From assembly GCA_030637945.1 (NCBI GenBank), contig DAOWFN010000088.1, positions 1 through 7,489 on the forward strand: 7,489 nucleotides of DNA, in the 5' to 3' direction. The notes beneath the pieces are model-generated. The model was not told the DNA's origin, did no database searches, and saw only the letters and a list, made by a program, of their open reading frames with translations. This document shows positions 1 through 7,078 of this stretch, in pieces. The stretch is from Gammaproteobacteria bacterium. Its GTDB lineage: Bacteria > Pseudomonadota > Gammaproteobacteria > SZUA-229. Position 1 is the stretch's first letter. Each line of letters starts with the position of its first letter. Both the position numbers and the translations under genes were made by a program.

Positions 1-1162
1 CGCCAGGGTTGACCGTTATTCTTTTGACCTGAAACCTATCCGAATGATCAATGCCCTGATAACAGCCCCATGGACGACAGACTCGTTTATGTAAAACGAC
101 TTCCTCTCTATTGTCTTTAGATAATGTTTCAACAATATCTTTAATGTCTTGCACATGATTTTTATTAGCAACTAATAGTGCATCATCTGTATCGACGATA
201 ATCAAATTTTCAACGCCTAGCGTTGTTACTAATTTATGTTCAGCACGGATATAACTATTTTTAGTTGAGACTGTTTCTATATCACCGATACAGATATTAT
301 TGTTTTCATCCCGTTCGCCAATTTCATGCAGTGCAGCCCATGAACCTACATCACTCCATCCGATGTCAACAGGAATAACTACTGCATTATCAACCTTTTC
401 CATCACTGCATAGTCAATGGAATCACTCGGACATACTTTAAATTCTTTGACACCGACACGGATAAAATCCAGATCCCTTTGCGCAGCATTTATAGCATTT
501 TGACTAGCCTCATAAATTTCCGGTGCAAACTTTTGCAAAGCTTTTAAGTACTCAGACGCTTTAAACATAAACATACCGCTATTCCAGTAGTAGCCACCCT
601 CATCGAGATATTTAGTCGCAGTCTCAAAATCGGGTTTTTCTACAAACTGGTCGATAGCTGAAACTTCATTTACACCAACGGTCTCCGTCGATTTAATATA
701 ACCGTAGCCTGTTTCAGGACTGTCAGGGACAATGCCAAATGTAACAAAATGATTATCTAACGCCTGATCTAACCCAACTTCTATTGCTTTGTGGAACTCA
801 TTAACGTTTCTAATATCGTGATCAGCTGGCAATACAAGCAATATCGCATCTTCATTTCCCAGCATCGCATTAAACGCAGCCAATGCGATAGCCGGTGCTG
901 TATTTCGACCAACTGGTTCCAAAATTATGGCACTCGCGCCGATACTCGTTGATTGCACCTGCTCAGCGACCATGAAGCGATAGTCTTCATTACAGATAAC
1001 TACTGCTTTTTCAATATCTTTAAGTCCTTGCAGACGATTTATAGTGTCTTGCAGTAAAGATGTCTCGTTTAACAGAGGCAGAAGCTGTTTTGGGTGCGAT
1101 TTCCTGGAGAGTGGCCACAAGCGGGTGCCTGAACCACCAGATAAAATAACGGGTGTTATCAT
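1..1162 (-). CDS. manC: Mannose-1-phosphate guanylyltransferase / mannose-6-phosphate isomerase, N-terminal part
   Basis: This enzyme makes GDP-mannose from mannose-1-phosphate and GTP in the cytoplasm. Family members of this type usually also carry a C-terminal phosphomannose isomerase (cupin) domain, feeding exopolysaccharide, O-antigen or alginate-like pathways. I translated 387 uninterrupted codons from ATG 1162 to the left edge. The nucleotidyltransferase signature is at residues 9-26 (GGSGTRLWPLSR then HPKQ), EPVGRNT at 82-88, LPADHDI at 111-117, FVEKP at 173-177 and YYWNSGMF at 191-198. The start of the type II isomerase domain is seen as RPWG at 363-366. The gene runs off the window before the metal-binding part of that domain; full proteins are about 470-480 residues. 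The ribosome site is weak (GGAT about 10 bases before the ATG). Neighbouring polysaccharide genes would be expected to the left. Family assignment is firm; which polysaccharide it serves cannot be seen. Synonyms in other species are cpsB and algA. Confidence 0.95.
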   Translation of the reverse strand, partial: MITPVILSGGSGTRLWPLSRKSHPKQLLPLLNETSLLQDTINRLQGLKDIEKAVVICNEDYRFMVAEQVQSTSIGASAIILEPVGRNTAPAIALAAFNAMLGNEDAILLVLPADHDIRNVNEFHKAIEVGLDQALDNHFVTFGIVPDSPETGYGYIKSTETVGVNEVSAIDQFVEKPDFETATKYLDEGGYYWNSGMFMFKASEYLKALQKFAPEIYEASQNAINAAQRDLDFIRVGVKEFKVCPSDSIDYAVMEKVDNAVVIPVDIGWSDVGSWAALHEIGERDENNNICIGDIETVSTKNSYIRAEHKLVTTLGVENLIIVDTDDALLVANKNHVQDIKDIVETLSKDNREEVVLHKRVCRPWGCYQGIDHSDRFQVKRITVNPG

Positions 1163-1626
1163 TTTAAAAAATATCCAATTAATTGTTAACTACTCGTCTA
1201 GTATAGAAAAAAAAACAATATTTTTAAGGAATAAACGATTTAAGAGCACAAAAGAGGCTTATATCTAAAGAATATTAAATAGCTGTGAACTACTGGTATT
1301 TAGTAAACAACTTATTGCTCGTACAACCATACGCTTTATCCATATTAAAAACTACACGTTCCCTAAAGAGACTATATATTTTTAAGCCTTGAAAAACAAA
1401 AAAAGCCCATAAAAAAAAGGAGCTTTTATTATGTGATGCACCAGGAAGGATTACAGACTACTTCCCTGTAGGCTCAACCCTTATTTTATACATCATTTAA
1501 AAACAAGATCTTACGGTACATTAAAACACCTAAAACCTGCCTCAATCAATTTAAAATAACCAATAGCAAGCTTTCAAAAATAAATACTGTAATAACATTC
1601 TATCCTAAAGTATTTCAGTGTTTAAA
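1163..1626. other. AT-rich intergenic region, no convincing gene
   Basis: This stretch separates manC from the GDCCVxC gene. It is rich in A and T runs and no open frame here has a plausible ribosome site or recognisable protein. On the minus strand a TATACT (plus positions 1200-1205) could be a -10 element for manC, giving a leader of about 30 bases, but no good -35 box accompanies it. The only structured parts are a terminator-like hairpin at 1401-1427 and an imperfect hairpin at about 1441-1467, listed or discussed separately. Confidence 0.5.
1401..1427 (-). terminator. Candidate rho-independent terminator (minus strand)
   Basis: AAAAGC at 1401-1406 pairs with GCTTTT at 1422-1427. Two further C-G pairs (1407-1408 with 1419-1420) form beside a one-base bulge. 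Read on the minus strand, the hairpin is followed by a T-rich tail (1400 down to about 1391, broken by one G). It would end a minus-strand transcript entering from the right, either read-through from the GDCCVxC gene or a small RNA. The loop is A/T-rich and the stem is modest, so the call is tentative. Confidence 0.4.
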
Positions 1627-1663
1627 AATGAAACCGTATACTAATGATTAACCGTGTTTCATT
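1627..1663 (-). terminator. Candidate terminator after the GDCCVxC gene
   Basis: AATGAAAC at 1627-1634 and GTTTCATT at 1656-1663 form a perfect 8-bp inverted repeat with a 21-base loop. On the minus strand the hairpin is followed by TTTT. It lies about 47 bases past the stop codon of the small cysteine-rich gene, a fitting place to end its mRNA. The stem is AT-rich and the loop long, so it may be weak or may instead stabilise the mRNA 3' end. Confidence 0.35.
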
Positions 1664-1709
1664 AAATCCATTAAGATCCTGCACCACACCGCCTTCAAAT
1701 ACCCACTGC

Positions 1710-1910
1710 CTAATGAGCTTTTTGAATTGGCGGACACGGGATTGTTCCATAGGAACAGAACACACAACAATCACCCTGCAGCGGCTTGAGCAATACACCG
1801 CAGCCCTTACATTCATAATAATACAGACAACTATCTGTGGGCATAGTCTCACCTGATCTGTGTCCGCATCGTGGGCAGGTTAGTTCGGAAAGCAGTTCAA
1901 TTTCAGCCAT
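1710..1910 (-). CDS. GDCCVxC-type small cysteine-rich protein
   Basis: The 66-residue protein contains the family hallmark GDCCVFC (residues 46-52) followed by SYGTIPCPPIQ. It has nine cysteines. C12-x2-C15 and C34-x2-C37 look like the two halves of a zinc ribbon, and C48, C49, C52 and C59 form a second cysteine cluster. Proteins of this kind are annotated as GDCCVxC domain-containing (seleno)proteins; their biochemical role is not established, and in my recollection they are often found beside MerR-type regulators and mercury or other heavy-metal genes. Here every position is Cys and no in-frame TGA suggests selenocysteine. The start at 1910 is supported by AAGGGG six bases upstream. The gene is divergent from the MerR gene and lies directly downstream of a MerR-type promoter, so it is very probably the regulator's target. 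A role in metal or thiol binding is inferred. No signal peptide or membrane segment is visible, so it should be cytoplasmic. Confidence 0.87.
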   Translation of the reverse strand: MAEIELLSELTCPRCGHRSGETMPTDSCLYYYECKGCGVLLKPLQGDCCVFCSYGTIPCPPIQKAH

Positions 1911-1938
1911 TAGGTACCCCTTCTGGTTAATATGGCTT

Positions 1939-1969
1939 ATTATAAAACCTATAGTTACTACAGGTTCAA
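1939..1969 (-). promoter_or_regulatory. MerR-type promoter and operator dyad
   Basis: On the minus strand there is a -35 box TTGAAC (plus positions 1964-1969) and a perfect -10 box TATAAT (1939-1944), separated by 19 bp. Ordinary sigma-70 promoters have 17 bp; the long spacer is the hallmark of promoters that MerR proteins activate by untwisting DNA. Inside it lies a dyad, AACCTATAG and CTACAGGTT around a 3-bp centre (1946-1966), with 8 of 9 positions symmetric. It resembles the operator style of the metal sensors PbrR, ZntR and CadR. Transcription would start near 1932 and run into the GDCCVxC gene. The merR start is at 1980, so the regulator probably also controls its own divergent transcription. 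Confidence 0.82.
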
Positions 1970-1979
1970 GGGATACAGC

Positions 1980-2411
1980 ATGAATATTTCAGAAAAAACC
2001 AGCTATAGCGTGGGCGACCTTGCAACCGCCTGTGGCTGCAAGGTTGAGACCGTACGTTACTATGAAAAAACCGGGCTGATGCCAGAACCACCAAGGACGG
2101 AGGGTGGTCACCGAGTTTATTCGCTCGAACATTTAAAGAGACTAGTCTTTATCCGGCGCAGTCGTGAACTTGGATTTACCATCATGCAAGTTAGCGAATT
2201 GCTGCGCTTTGTCGATGAGCCCGGTCATAGTTGCGGCGAAGTCAAGGCGATGGCAATGCTACAGGCGCGTGGTGTACAGAAAAAAATCAATCATTTAAAA
2301 CGACTAAAAAAAGCATTAAATGATATGGCGGCTCGTTGCAAAGGCAGAAACTACAAGATTGAAGATTGCCCGATTATCGATGCCTTGTTTGATGACACAT
2401 GCCAACCTTGA
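1980..2411 (+). CDS. MerR-family transcriptional regulator (mercury-sensor type)
   Basis: A 143-residue DNA-binding protein of the MerR family. The N-terminal winged helix-turn-helix spans about residues 9-78: YSVGDLA at 9-15, the signature VRYYEKTGLM at 25-34, GGHRVY at 42-47 and the helix ending in RSRELGFT at 60-67. A long dimerisation helix follows (about 86-118). Three cysteines, C85, C120 and C130, sit where Tn501 MerR has its mercury ligands C82, C117 and C126: the 35-residue gap between the first two is identical, but the last loop is one residue longer (x9 instead of x8). Mercury or another soft thiophilic metal is therefore likely, not proven. The ATG at 1980 has AAGGGA six bases upstream. 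An in-frame ATG at 1932 has no ribosome site and would place the operator inside the coding region, so it was not used. No mer transport or reductase genes are in view. Confidence 0.92.
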   Translation: MNISEKTSYSVGDLATACGCKVETVRYYEKTGLMPEPPRTEGGHRVYSLEHLKRLVFIRRSRELGFTIMQVSELLRFVDEPGHSCGEVKAMAMLQARGVQKKINHLKRLKKALNDMAARCKGRNYKIEDCPIIDALFDDTCQP

Positions 2412-2500
2412 TTTGTAGTGTTCTACACTGATTGATGTAATCGAAATTTACTGGATGAACAAACACATTGTATTGGCGTGCGTCACACCTATTTTGTCAC

Positions 2501-3064
2501 TTAATCCAACAACCTTCGGCTAGCTTTACTATCAGGATAAAGTGTTTTTTCAATCTGATAATAAGCCCTGATTTTATTTTCGATTATCCCCAGTTTGCGA
2601 CGTACCTGTTGCAAGGTATCGTCGATCAACTGTGTATAATCAACCTGATCAAGCGCCACACAGTTAGACGCTTCTGCAAGTTTTAACGCTGAATGAAATA
2701 TATTGATGTCCCGATCTCTGAACTGATAGGTTTCCGGGTACAGATACCTGGTGATCAATGCGAACAAAGCCGCTTCATTCGTACCGATCTGTTTAGTCGA
2801 ACCCATGGTATAACCGATGGTGAACGCTTCATCCTCGGGCAATAATCCACGACCCAGTATGATATGGATATAATCATGCGCAGTTAGATCGACTGCACCA
2901 TGAAACAGTGTGAACCCAGGGATAGAAAATGCCGGGTTTTCGATCAGTTTTACAATAAGAGGAATATCGTCTTTGTGTGCACCAATCTGTTTAAGACTGT
3001 CACGCGCCGCACCCAGTGTTAAGTCATTTTCTGAAAGCGGGATAAACCAGTCTGAATAGTGCAT
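2501..3064 (-). CDS. Coq4-like protein (ubiquinone biosynthesis family), putA partner
   Basis: A 187-residue soluble protein. Numbered from the ATG at 3064 it contains H63-D64-x2-H67 followed after exactly 11 residues by E79, the HDxxH-x11-E metal-ligand motif that defines the Coq4 family. Around it are FTLFHGAVDLTA just before the motif, then ILGRG and DEAFTIGYTMGSTKQIG, a pattern of buried helices fitting the all-helical Coq4 fold. Known Coq4 proteins act in coenzyme Q synthesis in eukaryotes and some bacteria. The remainder of the sequence I do not recognise with certainty, so this could be a divergent branch with another quinone or lipid role. Possible starts are GTG 3070, ATG 3067 and ATG 3064; AAGG at 3070-3073 gives good spacing only to 3064. 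It follows putA by 33 bp on the same strand and is probably cotranscribed. No clear terminator follows the stop. Confidence 0.72.
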   Translation of the reverse strand: MHYSDWFIPLSENDLTLGAARDSLKQIGAHKDDIPLIVKLIENPAFSIPGFTLFHGAVDLTAHDYIHIILGRGLLPEDEAFTIGYTMGSTKQIGTNEAALFALITRYLYPETYQFRDRDINIFHSALKLAEASNCVALDQVDYTQLIDDTLQQVRRKLGIIENKIRAYYQIEKTLYPDSKASRRLLD

Positions 3065-3097
3065 CATCACCTTAGCCTGTCATTGCATTACTTACTA

Positions 3098-6031
3098 CTA
3101 ACGCCCCTCCTTTGGCGCAAAACCTCGCCGCATGGTATTTTCTGTAATCGTACTCGAATCCATAAATTGCAATAAATAGTTTTCACCACCCGCCTTGTAT
3201 CCGGTGCCACTTAACTTGTGACCACCAAAAGGTTGCTGTGATACTAACGCACCAGTGATCTTTCTGTTTAGATACAGATTACCCACATTAAATTCATTTT
3301 TTGCTCGTTCCAGGTGATCGGGGTCACGTGAGTAAACACCGCCGGTTAATGCGTATTGTGAGTTGTTTGCAATATGTAAAGCCTGTGAGAAATCACTGGC
3401 GCGTAATACGGATAACACCGGGCCAAATATCTCCTGTTGCGCCAGCACAGAATCGGCTGCCACCTCGGTAAAAATAACCGGAGGAATATAATAGCCATCA
3501 TCTAAATGGCTCGCAGAATCATACAGTGCTATCCGCGCTTGCTGTTTACCGTCATTGATTGCAGAAAGGATATGGCTGTGAGCCTGTGCGCTGATAACAG
3601 GCCCCATGATATTGCCGGGATCTTCCGGTGGACCCAGCCGCAAGCTCCTGGCAGTTTCTACCAGCCGTTCGAGAAACGAATCATAAACATGATCCAGCAC
3701 GATGACACGTGATGCAGCACTGCACTTCTGCCCCTGAAAACCGAATGCTGAACTTACCGTACCGGTGACCGCCTCATCCATATCAGCGTCTGCATCAACG
3801 ATAATTGCATTTTTGCCGCCCATCTCGGCGATGATGCGTTTGATGTGTGTTTGCCCAGGATGAAGTTGTGCGGCAATGTTTATCAGACGCGTCCCCACTT
3901 CCAGCGAACCGGTAAATGCGATCACCTTTATATCGACATGATTTGCCAGGTATTCACCGATATCGGCACCGCTGCCGGTGAGCAGATTGACCACACCTTC
4001 GGGTAAACCTGCCTGATGAATGAGTTCGACAAATTTTGCGGCGATAACCGGTGTTTGTGACGATGGTTTCACTATGGCGGTGTTGCCACAAACGATGGTG
4101 GCAGCCAGCATTCCGGTAAGAATCGCCAACGGAAAGTTCCACGGTGGAATAATCAGACCAACACCGCGAGAATGATAACGTAAGATATTTTGTTCACCGG
4201 CCGATTGATTAACTGTCACCTGTTCCAGCCGCTCTGCCTGGTCAGCATAGTAATTAAGAAAGTCGATGGCCTCACAGACATCGGCGTCAGCTTCTCGCCA
4301 GTTTTTACCGGCTTCAAAAATTTGCCATACGGCGAATTCGACACGCCTGTGTTGCAACAGACTGGCGATCGTTCGCAAGGTGTTTGCCCGCTCGGCCACG
4401 CTGACACCACGCCAGTAAACGTGTGCTTTCTTTGCGGCAGCCAATGCAACATCCGCCTGCTGTTGACTGGCTGATGCCACAGTGCCGACCGTTTCCTCAG
4501 GCCTGGCGGGATTGATCGACGTTATGGTTTGTTTGCTATGACATGATCTGCCATCGATAATAAGCGGATAGCTCTGATCAAATTGCTGACGGCATTGTGA
4601 CAATGCCTGCACGAATACATCATGCTCGGCTGTTTCTGTAAAGCGGTGCAAGGCCTGATTATGGAAATAATCGCTAACAGAGGCTGACTGCATATCTATA
4701 CCCGAACTAAATTCAGGTTTATCCAGGTTAACTTGCCGTTCATGTATTAACCCCATATCCAGAACACTTTGACCGGAACTGTTTTCCAGCAAACGCCGCA
4801 CCAGGTAAGCCATGCCCGGCAGGGTTTCACCATAGGGCACATAAACACGTAAATGTTGTTGACGCTGTAGCAACGGTTTTTTTAATGAGTCGGCCATGCC
4901 ATATAACATCTGAAACTCATAATCTTGCTTCGACAGATTATGGCTTTCAGCGATAGCCATCGCAGCAGCCAGACTGCGTATGTTATGGGTTGCAATAACG
5001 GTTTCAACGACAGGATGTTCGGATAATAAATAGTCCAGGCAACGTTCAAAATTTGCATCGGTATCGTTTTTATAAAGCCACACCGGCGAAGGCCAGTTAT
5101 TCTGATCGGCGACGATCGTTTCGTAATCCCAATAGGCGCCGCGCACCAGTCTAACGGTTGCAGGTACAGCACGTTTCTTGAGGGCCTCAACTATCCGTGA
5201 TAGATCATCAAATGCATCATGCAGATACGCCTGGATAGCGATACCGATATCCGGCCAGTGTCTGAACCTGCTGCCCTCCAGTAACTCAAGAAAACACGTT
5301 AGAATTATATTCTTGAAGTCATACTGCTCCATATCGATCATCACAAAAGCATGGTGTTCATGTGCACATTCGAGAATCGGTATCAAGCGTTGTTTGATCG
5401 CACTGACACTGCCTTTGGTGTCGGCTGCATCGATCTGCGAATAAAGCGATGACAACTTGAGTGAGATATTCAAGCGAGGCGCGGCCCTGCCATGCAACTG
5501 ATCTATCATATCTGAGCCTGTCCATGCTTGCATGTGTGCCGACATGGCAGGGATCATCTCAAGGTAGGCTTTCTGATAATCATCGGCTTCATGTTCCGAG
5601 ACCGATGCCTCACCAAGAATATCAAGGCTACTGCTCATGCCACCATGCATTAATCTGTCGACAGTGTTGCATGCCCGTTGAATATTGTTACCACCCATGA
5701 ATCTTCGTGCCAGACCACGGATGGTGTAACGCACCAACGGCGCGGCGATATGTGCCAGCCAGGGTTTATCTGATTGTTTTAACCCCCATTGCGCAAGTTC
5801 AGGCAAAGGTGTTTCGAGGTGACCAAAGTATTCCTGCAGATGACGTGTCAGTTCAACATCATCATTGAGACTGGGCAGGACATCGATAAAACGAAGCGTC
5901 TGGATACGGAACTGGGGATCAGAAATCGCATGGTTAACAAGCGCATCGAGCCAATGCTGCTCATCATCCAACTCCCTGATGTTTGTTATTAACTCACTGC
6001 CCAGTTCCTGAATACGTTTCTCAAGTTTCAT
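3098..6031 (-). CDS. putA: Bifunctional proline dehydrogenase / L-glutamate gamma-semialdehyde dehydrogenase (short PutA)
   Basis: PutA oxidises proline to glutamate in two steps. The FAD-dependent proline dehydrogenase barrel passes electrons to membrane ubiquinone, and an NAD-dependent aldehyde dehydrogenase then oxidises glutamate semialdehyde, with the intermediate channelled inside the protein. The 977 residues show both halves. The dehydrogenase barrel (about 125-420) has SLKLSS at 190-195, MIDMEQ at 231-236, VRLVRGAYWDYE at 293-304, MLYGMAD at 375-381 and RRLLENSS at 412-419. The aldehyde dehydrogenase (about 485-965) has PWNFP at 630-634, FTGS at 706-709, the general base E736 in AEMGGKN and the nucleophile C770 in GQKC. 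At 977 residues it matches the short PutA class of about 1000; E. coli PutA is about 1320 and has an N-terminal ribbon-helix-helix repressor domain that is absent here. The start at 6031 was chosen for AGAGG seven bases upstream; the frame is open to 6154, but that extension looks unlike protein. A Coq4-like gene follows and a TetR-type regulator is divergent. Confidence 0.97.
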   Translation of the reverse strand: MKLEKRIQELGSELITNIRELDDEQHWLDALVNHAISDPQFRIQTLRFIDVLPSLNDDVELTRHLQEYFGHLETPLPELAQWGLKQSDKPWLAHIAAPLVRYTIRGLARRFMGGNNIQRACNTVDRLMHGGMSSSLDILGEASVSEHEADDYQKAYLEMIPAMSAHMQAWTGSDMIDQLHGRAAPRLNISLKLSSLYSQIDAADTKGSVSAIKQRLIPILECAHEHHAFVMIDMEQYDFKNIILTCFLELLEGSRFRHWPDIGIAIQAYLHDAFDDLSRIVEALKKRAVPATVRLVRGAYWDYETIVADQNNWPSPVWLYKNDTDANFERCLDYLLSEHPVVETVIATHNIRSLAAAMAIAESHNLSKQDYEFQMLYGMADSLKKPLLQRQQHLRVYVPYGETLPGMAYLVRRLLENSSGQSVLDMGLIHERQVNLDKPEFSSGIDMQSASVSDYFHNQALHRFTETAEHDVFVQALSQCRQQFDQSYPLIIDGRSCHSKQTITSINPARPEETVGTVASASQQQADVALAAAKKAHVYWRGVSVAERANTLRTIASLLQHRRVEFAVWQIFEAGKNWREADADVCEAIDFLNYYADQAERLEQVTVNQSAGEQNILRYHSRGVGLIIPPWNFPLAILTGMLAATIVCGNTAIVKPSSQTPVIAAKFVELIHQAGLPEGVVNLLTGSGADIGEYLANHVDIKVIAFTGSLEVGTRLINIAAQLHPGQTHIKRIIAEMGGKNAIIVDADADMDEAVTGTVSSAFGFQGQKCSAASRVIVLDHVYDSFLERLVETARSLRLGPPEDPGNIMGPVISAQAHSHILSAINDGKQQARIALYDSASHLDDGYYIPPVIFTEVAADSVLAQQEIFGPVLSVLRASDFSQALHIANNSQYALTGGVYSRDPDHLERAKNEFNVGNLYLNRKITGALVSQQPFGGHKLSGTGYKAGGENYLLQFMDSSTITENTMRRGFAPKEGR

Positions 6032-6050
6032 AGGCTTACCTCTGATGCCT

Positions 6051-6081
6051 ATTATGACACCAGACTGGCCAGGAGTTTCAA
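6051..6081 (-). promoter_or_regulatory. Possible putA promoter
   Basis: On the minus strand TTGAAA (plus 6076-6081) and CATAAT (6051-6056) are separated by 19 bp, with the perfect 8-bp palindrome CTGGCCAG (6065-6072) in the spacer. The start would fall near 6044, leaving a leader of about 13 bases that still contains the AGAGG ribosome site. The spacing is longer than usual, so the promoter would be weak or activator-dependent, or the true promoter lies further upstream. Confidence 0.25.
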
Positions 6082-6135
6082 TAAAATCAAGCACATTCGT
6101 TATCAGATAACCATCTCGTCTTATGGACATCATTC

Positions 6136-6165
6136 TTGAAAGTAACAAAGTCACGACTTTATATT
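6136..6165 (+). promoter_or_regulatory. Candidate promoter of the TetR-type gene, with possible operator
   Basis: TTGAAA (6136-6141) and TATATT (6160-6165) each match the sigma-70 consensus at 5 of 6 positions with an 18-bp spacer. The spacer holds an imperfect dyad, GTAAC then AAA then GTCAC (6142-6154), a plausible site for the regulator encoded just downstream. Being between the divergent genes, a protein bound here could affect both putA and its own gene. Based on pattern only. Confidence 0.4.
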
Positions 6166-6229
6166 TCGCTGATTTTCCTTACAATTAACAGAGGTACCCC
6201 TATCATGCAAAAAATTAGTATGGTGATAT

Positions 6230-6796
6230 ATGCAACAACAAAACTCCCTTGCTGAACAAATTCTCGACGTGGCACTGGAACAGGCTGAAAGCAGCAGCTG
6301 GGAGTCTGTTAATTTGCATACCGTCGCGAAAACACTGGATATTTCTCTGCATGAGATAAAAAATATCTACCCGCAAAAAGATGATCTGGTCGAAGCCTGG
6401 TTTGACCGTGCTGACAAAACCCTGCTTTCTGAAAAAGCTTCAGAGGATTTTAGCGCACTGGCCGCACACGAACGGATTCATCAATTGATGATGTCATGGT
6501 TTATGTCGATGAGTGCTCATCGCAGAGTAACCAGACAGATGCTGTGTTACAAATTGGAGCCAGGTCATATTCATCTGCAAGTTCTGGGCATTATGCGTAT
6601 TAGTCGAACAGTGCAGTGGTTTAGAGAAGCTGCGCTATTAAAAACAGAAGATATCCATCGAATTATTGAAGAGATTTTTTTAACCCGTATCTATCTCATC
6701 GGTTTTACGCGGTGGTTATTTGATGATTCAAAAAACAGTTTACGTACCGATCGTTATCTTTGCACTGCATTAAAACGACTTCGATCGTTAAATTGA
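6230..6796 (+). CDS. TetR/AcrR-family transcriptional regulator, divergent from putA
   Basis: A 188-residue, probably all-helical protein. The N-terminal region has the TetR pattern: an amphipathic first helix (residues 6-20), W24 in place of the usual glycine-phenylalanine, then a helix-turn-helix LHTVAKTLDISLHEIKNIYP (29-48) and KDDLVEAWFDRAD (50-62). The C-terminal part (about 75-185) is a helical ligand and dimerisation domain that I cannot match to a specific ligand. The start at 6230 has GGTGA a few bases upstream, slightly close. It is divergent from putA, 198 bp between start codons, the classic arrangement for a local regulator; since this PutA lacks its own DNA-binding domain, control of proline catabolism is a sensible inference. 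An alternative is a COQ9-like protein, which has a TetR fold without necessarily binding DNA; the Coq4-like neighbour makes that worth considering, but the intact recognition-helix region favours a regulator. Confidence 0.8.
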   Translation: MQQQNSLAEQILDVALEQAESSSWESVNLHTVAKTLDISLHEIKNIYPQKDDLVEAWFDRADKTLLSEKASEDFSALAAHERIHQLMMSWFMSMSAHRRVTRQMLCYKLEPGHIHLQVLGIMRISRTVQWFREAALLKTEDIHRIIEEIFLTRIYLIGFTRWLFDDSKNSLRTDRYLCTALKRLRSLN

Positions 6797-6981
6797 TGCC
6801 CACCCTGACAGTAAACGCTAATACAAACAGAGAAATTAAAGCATTAGACAAAACCATTGTACTTTTCTTTCATGAATTTAATTAGAGTGATGCACGCATA
6901 GTATCAATGTGTAAAAACATTGGTGCGCTTTAAGTCAGTTTTTTCTTGAAGAGCAATAAACCCATGTTTTATATAATATTA

Positions 6982-7000
6982 TGGCGCGCCTGAAAGGATT
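6982..7000 (-). repeat. 19-bp copy of the tRNA-Arg 3' end
   Basis: This matches 18 of 19 positions of 7164-7182, the part of tRNA-Arg covering CCA, discriminator, acceptor 3' strand and the 3' side of the T arm; the one difference is A at 6995 against G at 7177. Similarity stops abruptly after GGATT. The two copies form direct repeats bracketing the 182-bp unit, as attachment-site duplications do. It cannot form a tRNA by itself. Confidence 0.85.
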
Positions 7001-7055
7001 ACTCCGGGCTTCCTGCCCTACGCCCTTCGGGCCATTCGCAAAAAACACGAATGTT

Positions 7056-7078
7056 AAAAATCGCTCCCGGCGATTTTT
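7056..7078. terminator. Core hairpin with T tract (Arg unit)
   Basis: Positions 7056-7064 pair with 7070-7078 (AAAAATCGC and GCGATTTTT) around a 5-base loop. On the plus strand the arm runs into six T; on the minus strand into five T. It could end transcription in either direction, for example from the TetR-type gene on the left. The equivalent stem in the Ser unit has a compensatory closing pair (C-G here, T-A there). Confidence 0.5.

Noticed and set aside
1044..1268. Plus-strand open frame of 74 codons
   Set aside because: It overlaps the strongly supported manC N-terminus on the other strand and runs into AT-rich non-coding DNA; no ribosome site or family likeness.
1622..1852. Minus-strand frame of 76 codons overlapping the GDCCVxC gene
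   Set aside because: A shifted-frame shadow; the GDCCVxC frame has the family motif, a good ribosome site and a promoter.
1932..1979. 16-residue N-terminal extension of the MerR protein
   Set aside because: It would lie across the operator and -10 box, has no ribosome site, and its Tyr/Lys-rich sequence is just the translated dyad.
2417..2429. Short hairpin AGTGT-TCT-ACACT after merR
   Set aside because: Only 5 bp and no T run follows; not convincing as a terminator of either convergent gene.
4190..4474. Plus-strand and alternative minus-strand frames inside putA
   Set aside because: Shadow frames within a conserved enzyme gene; none has a ribosome site or recognisable domain.
6032..6154. 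41-residue N-terminal extension of PutA
   Set aside because: In frame, but without a ribosome site at its ATG; residues before MKLEKR do not look like PutA, and the AGAGG site favours 6031.
1911..6202. GGTACCCCT shared near 1913 and 6193
   Set aside because: A 9-bp coincidence; it includes the ribosome site of one gene (on the minus strand) and has no matching role at the other site.
6905..6922. Perfect 6-bp hairpin CAATGT/ACATTG downstream of the TetR-type gene
   Set aside because: The nearest T run starts some 15 bases later, so it is not a standard terminator; the 7056-7078 hairpin is a better candidate for ending that transcript.
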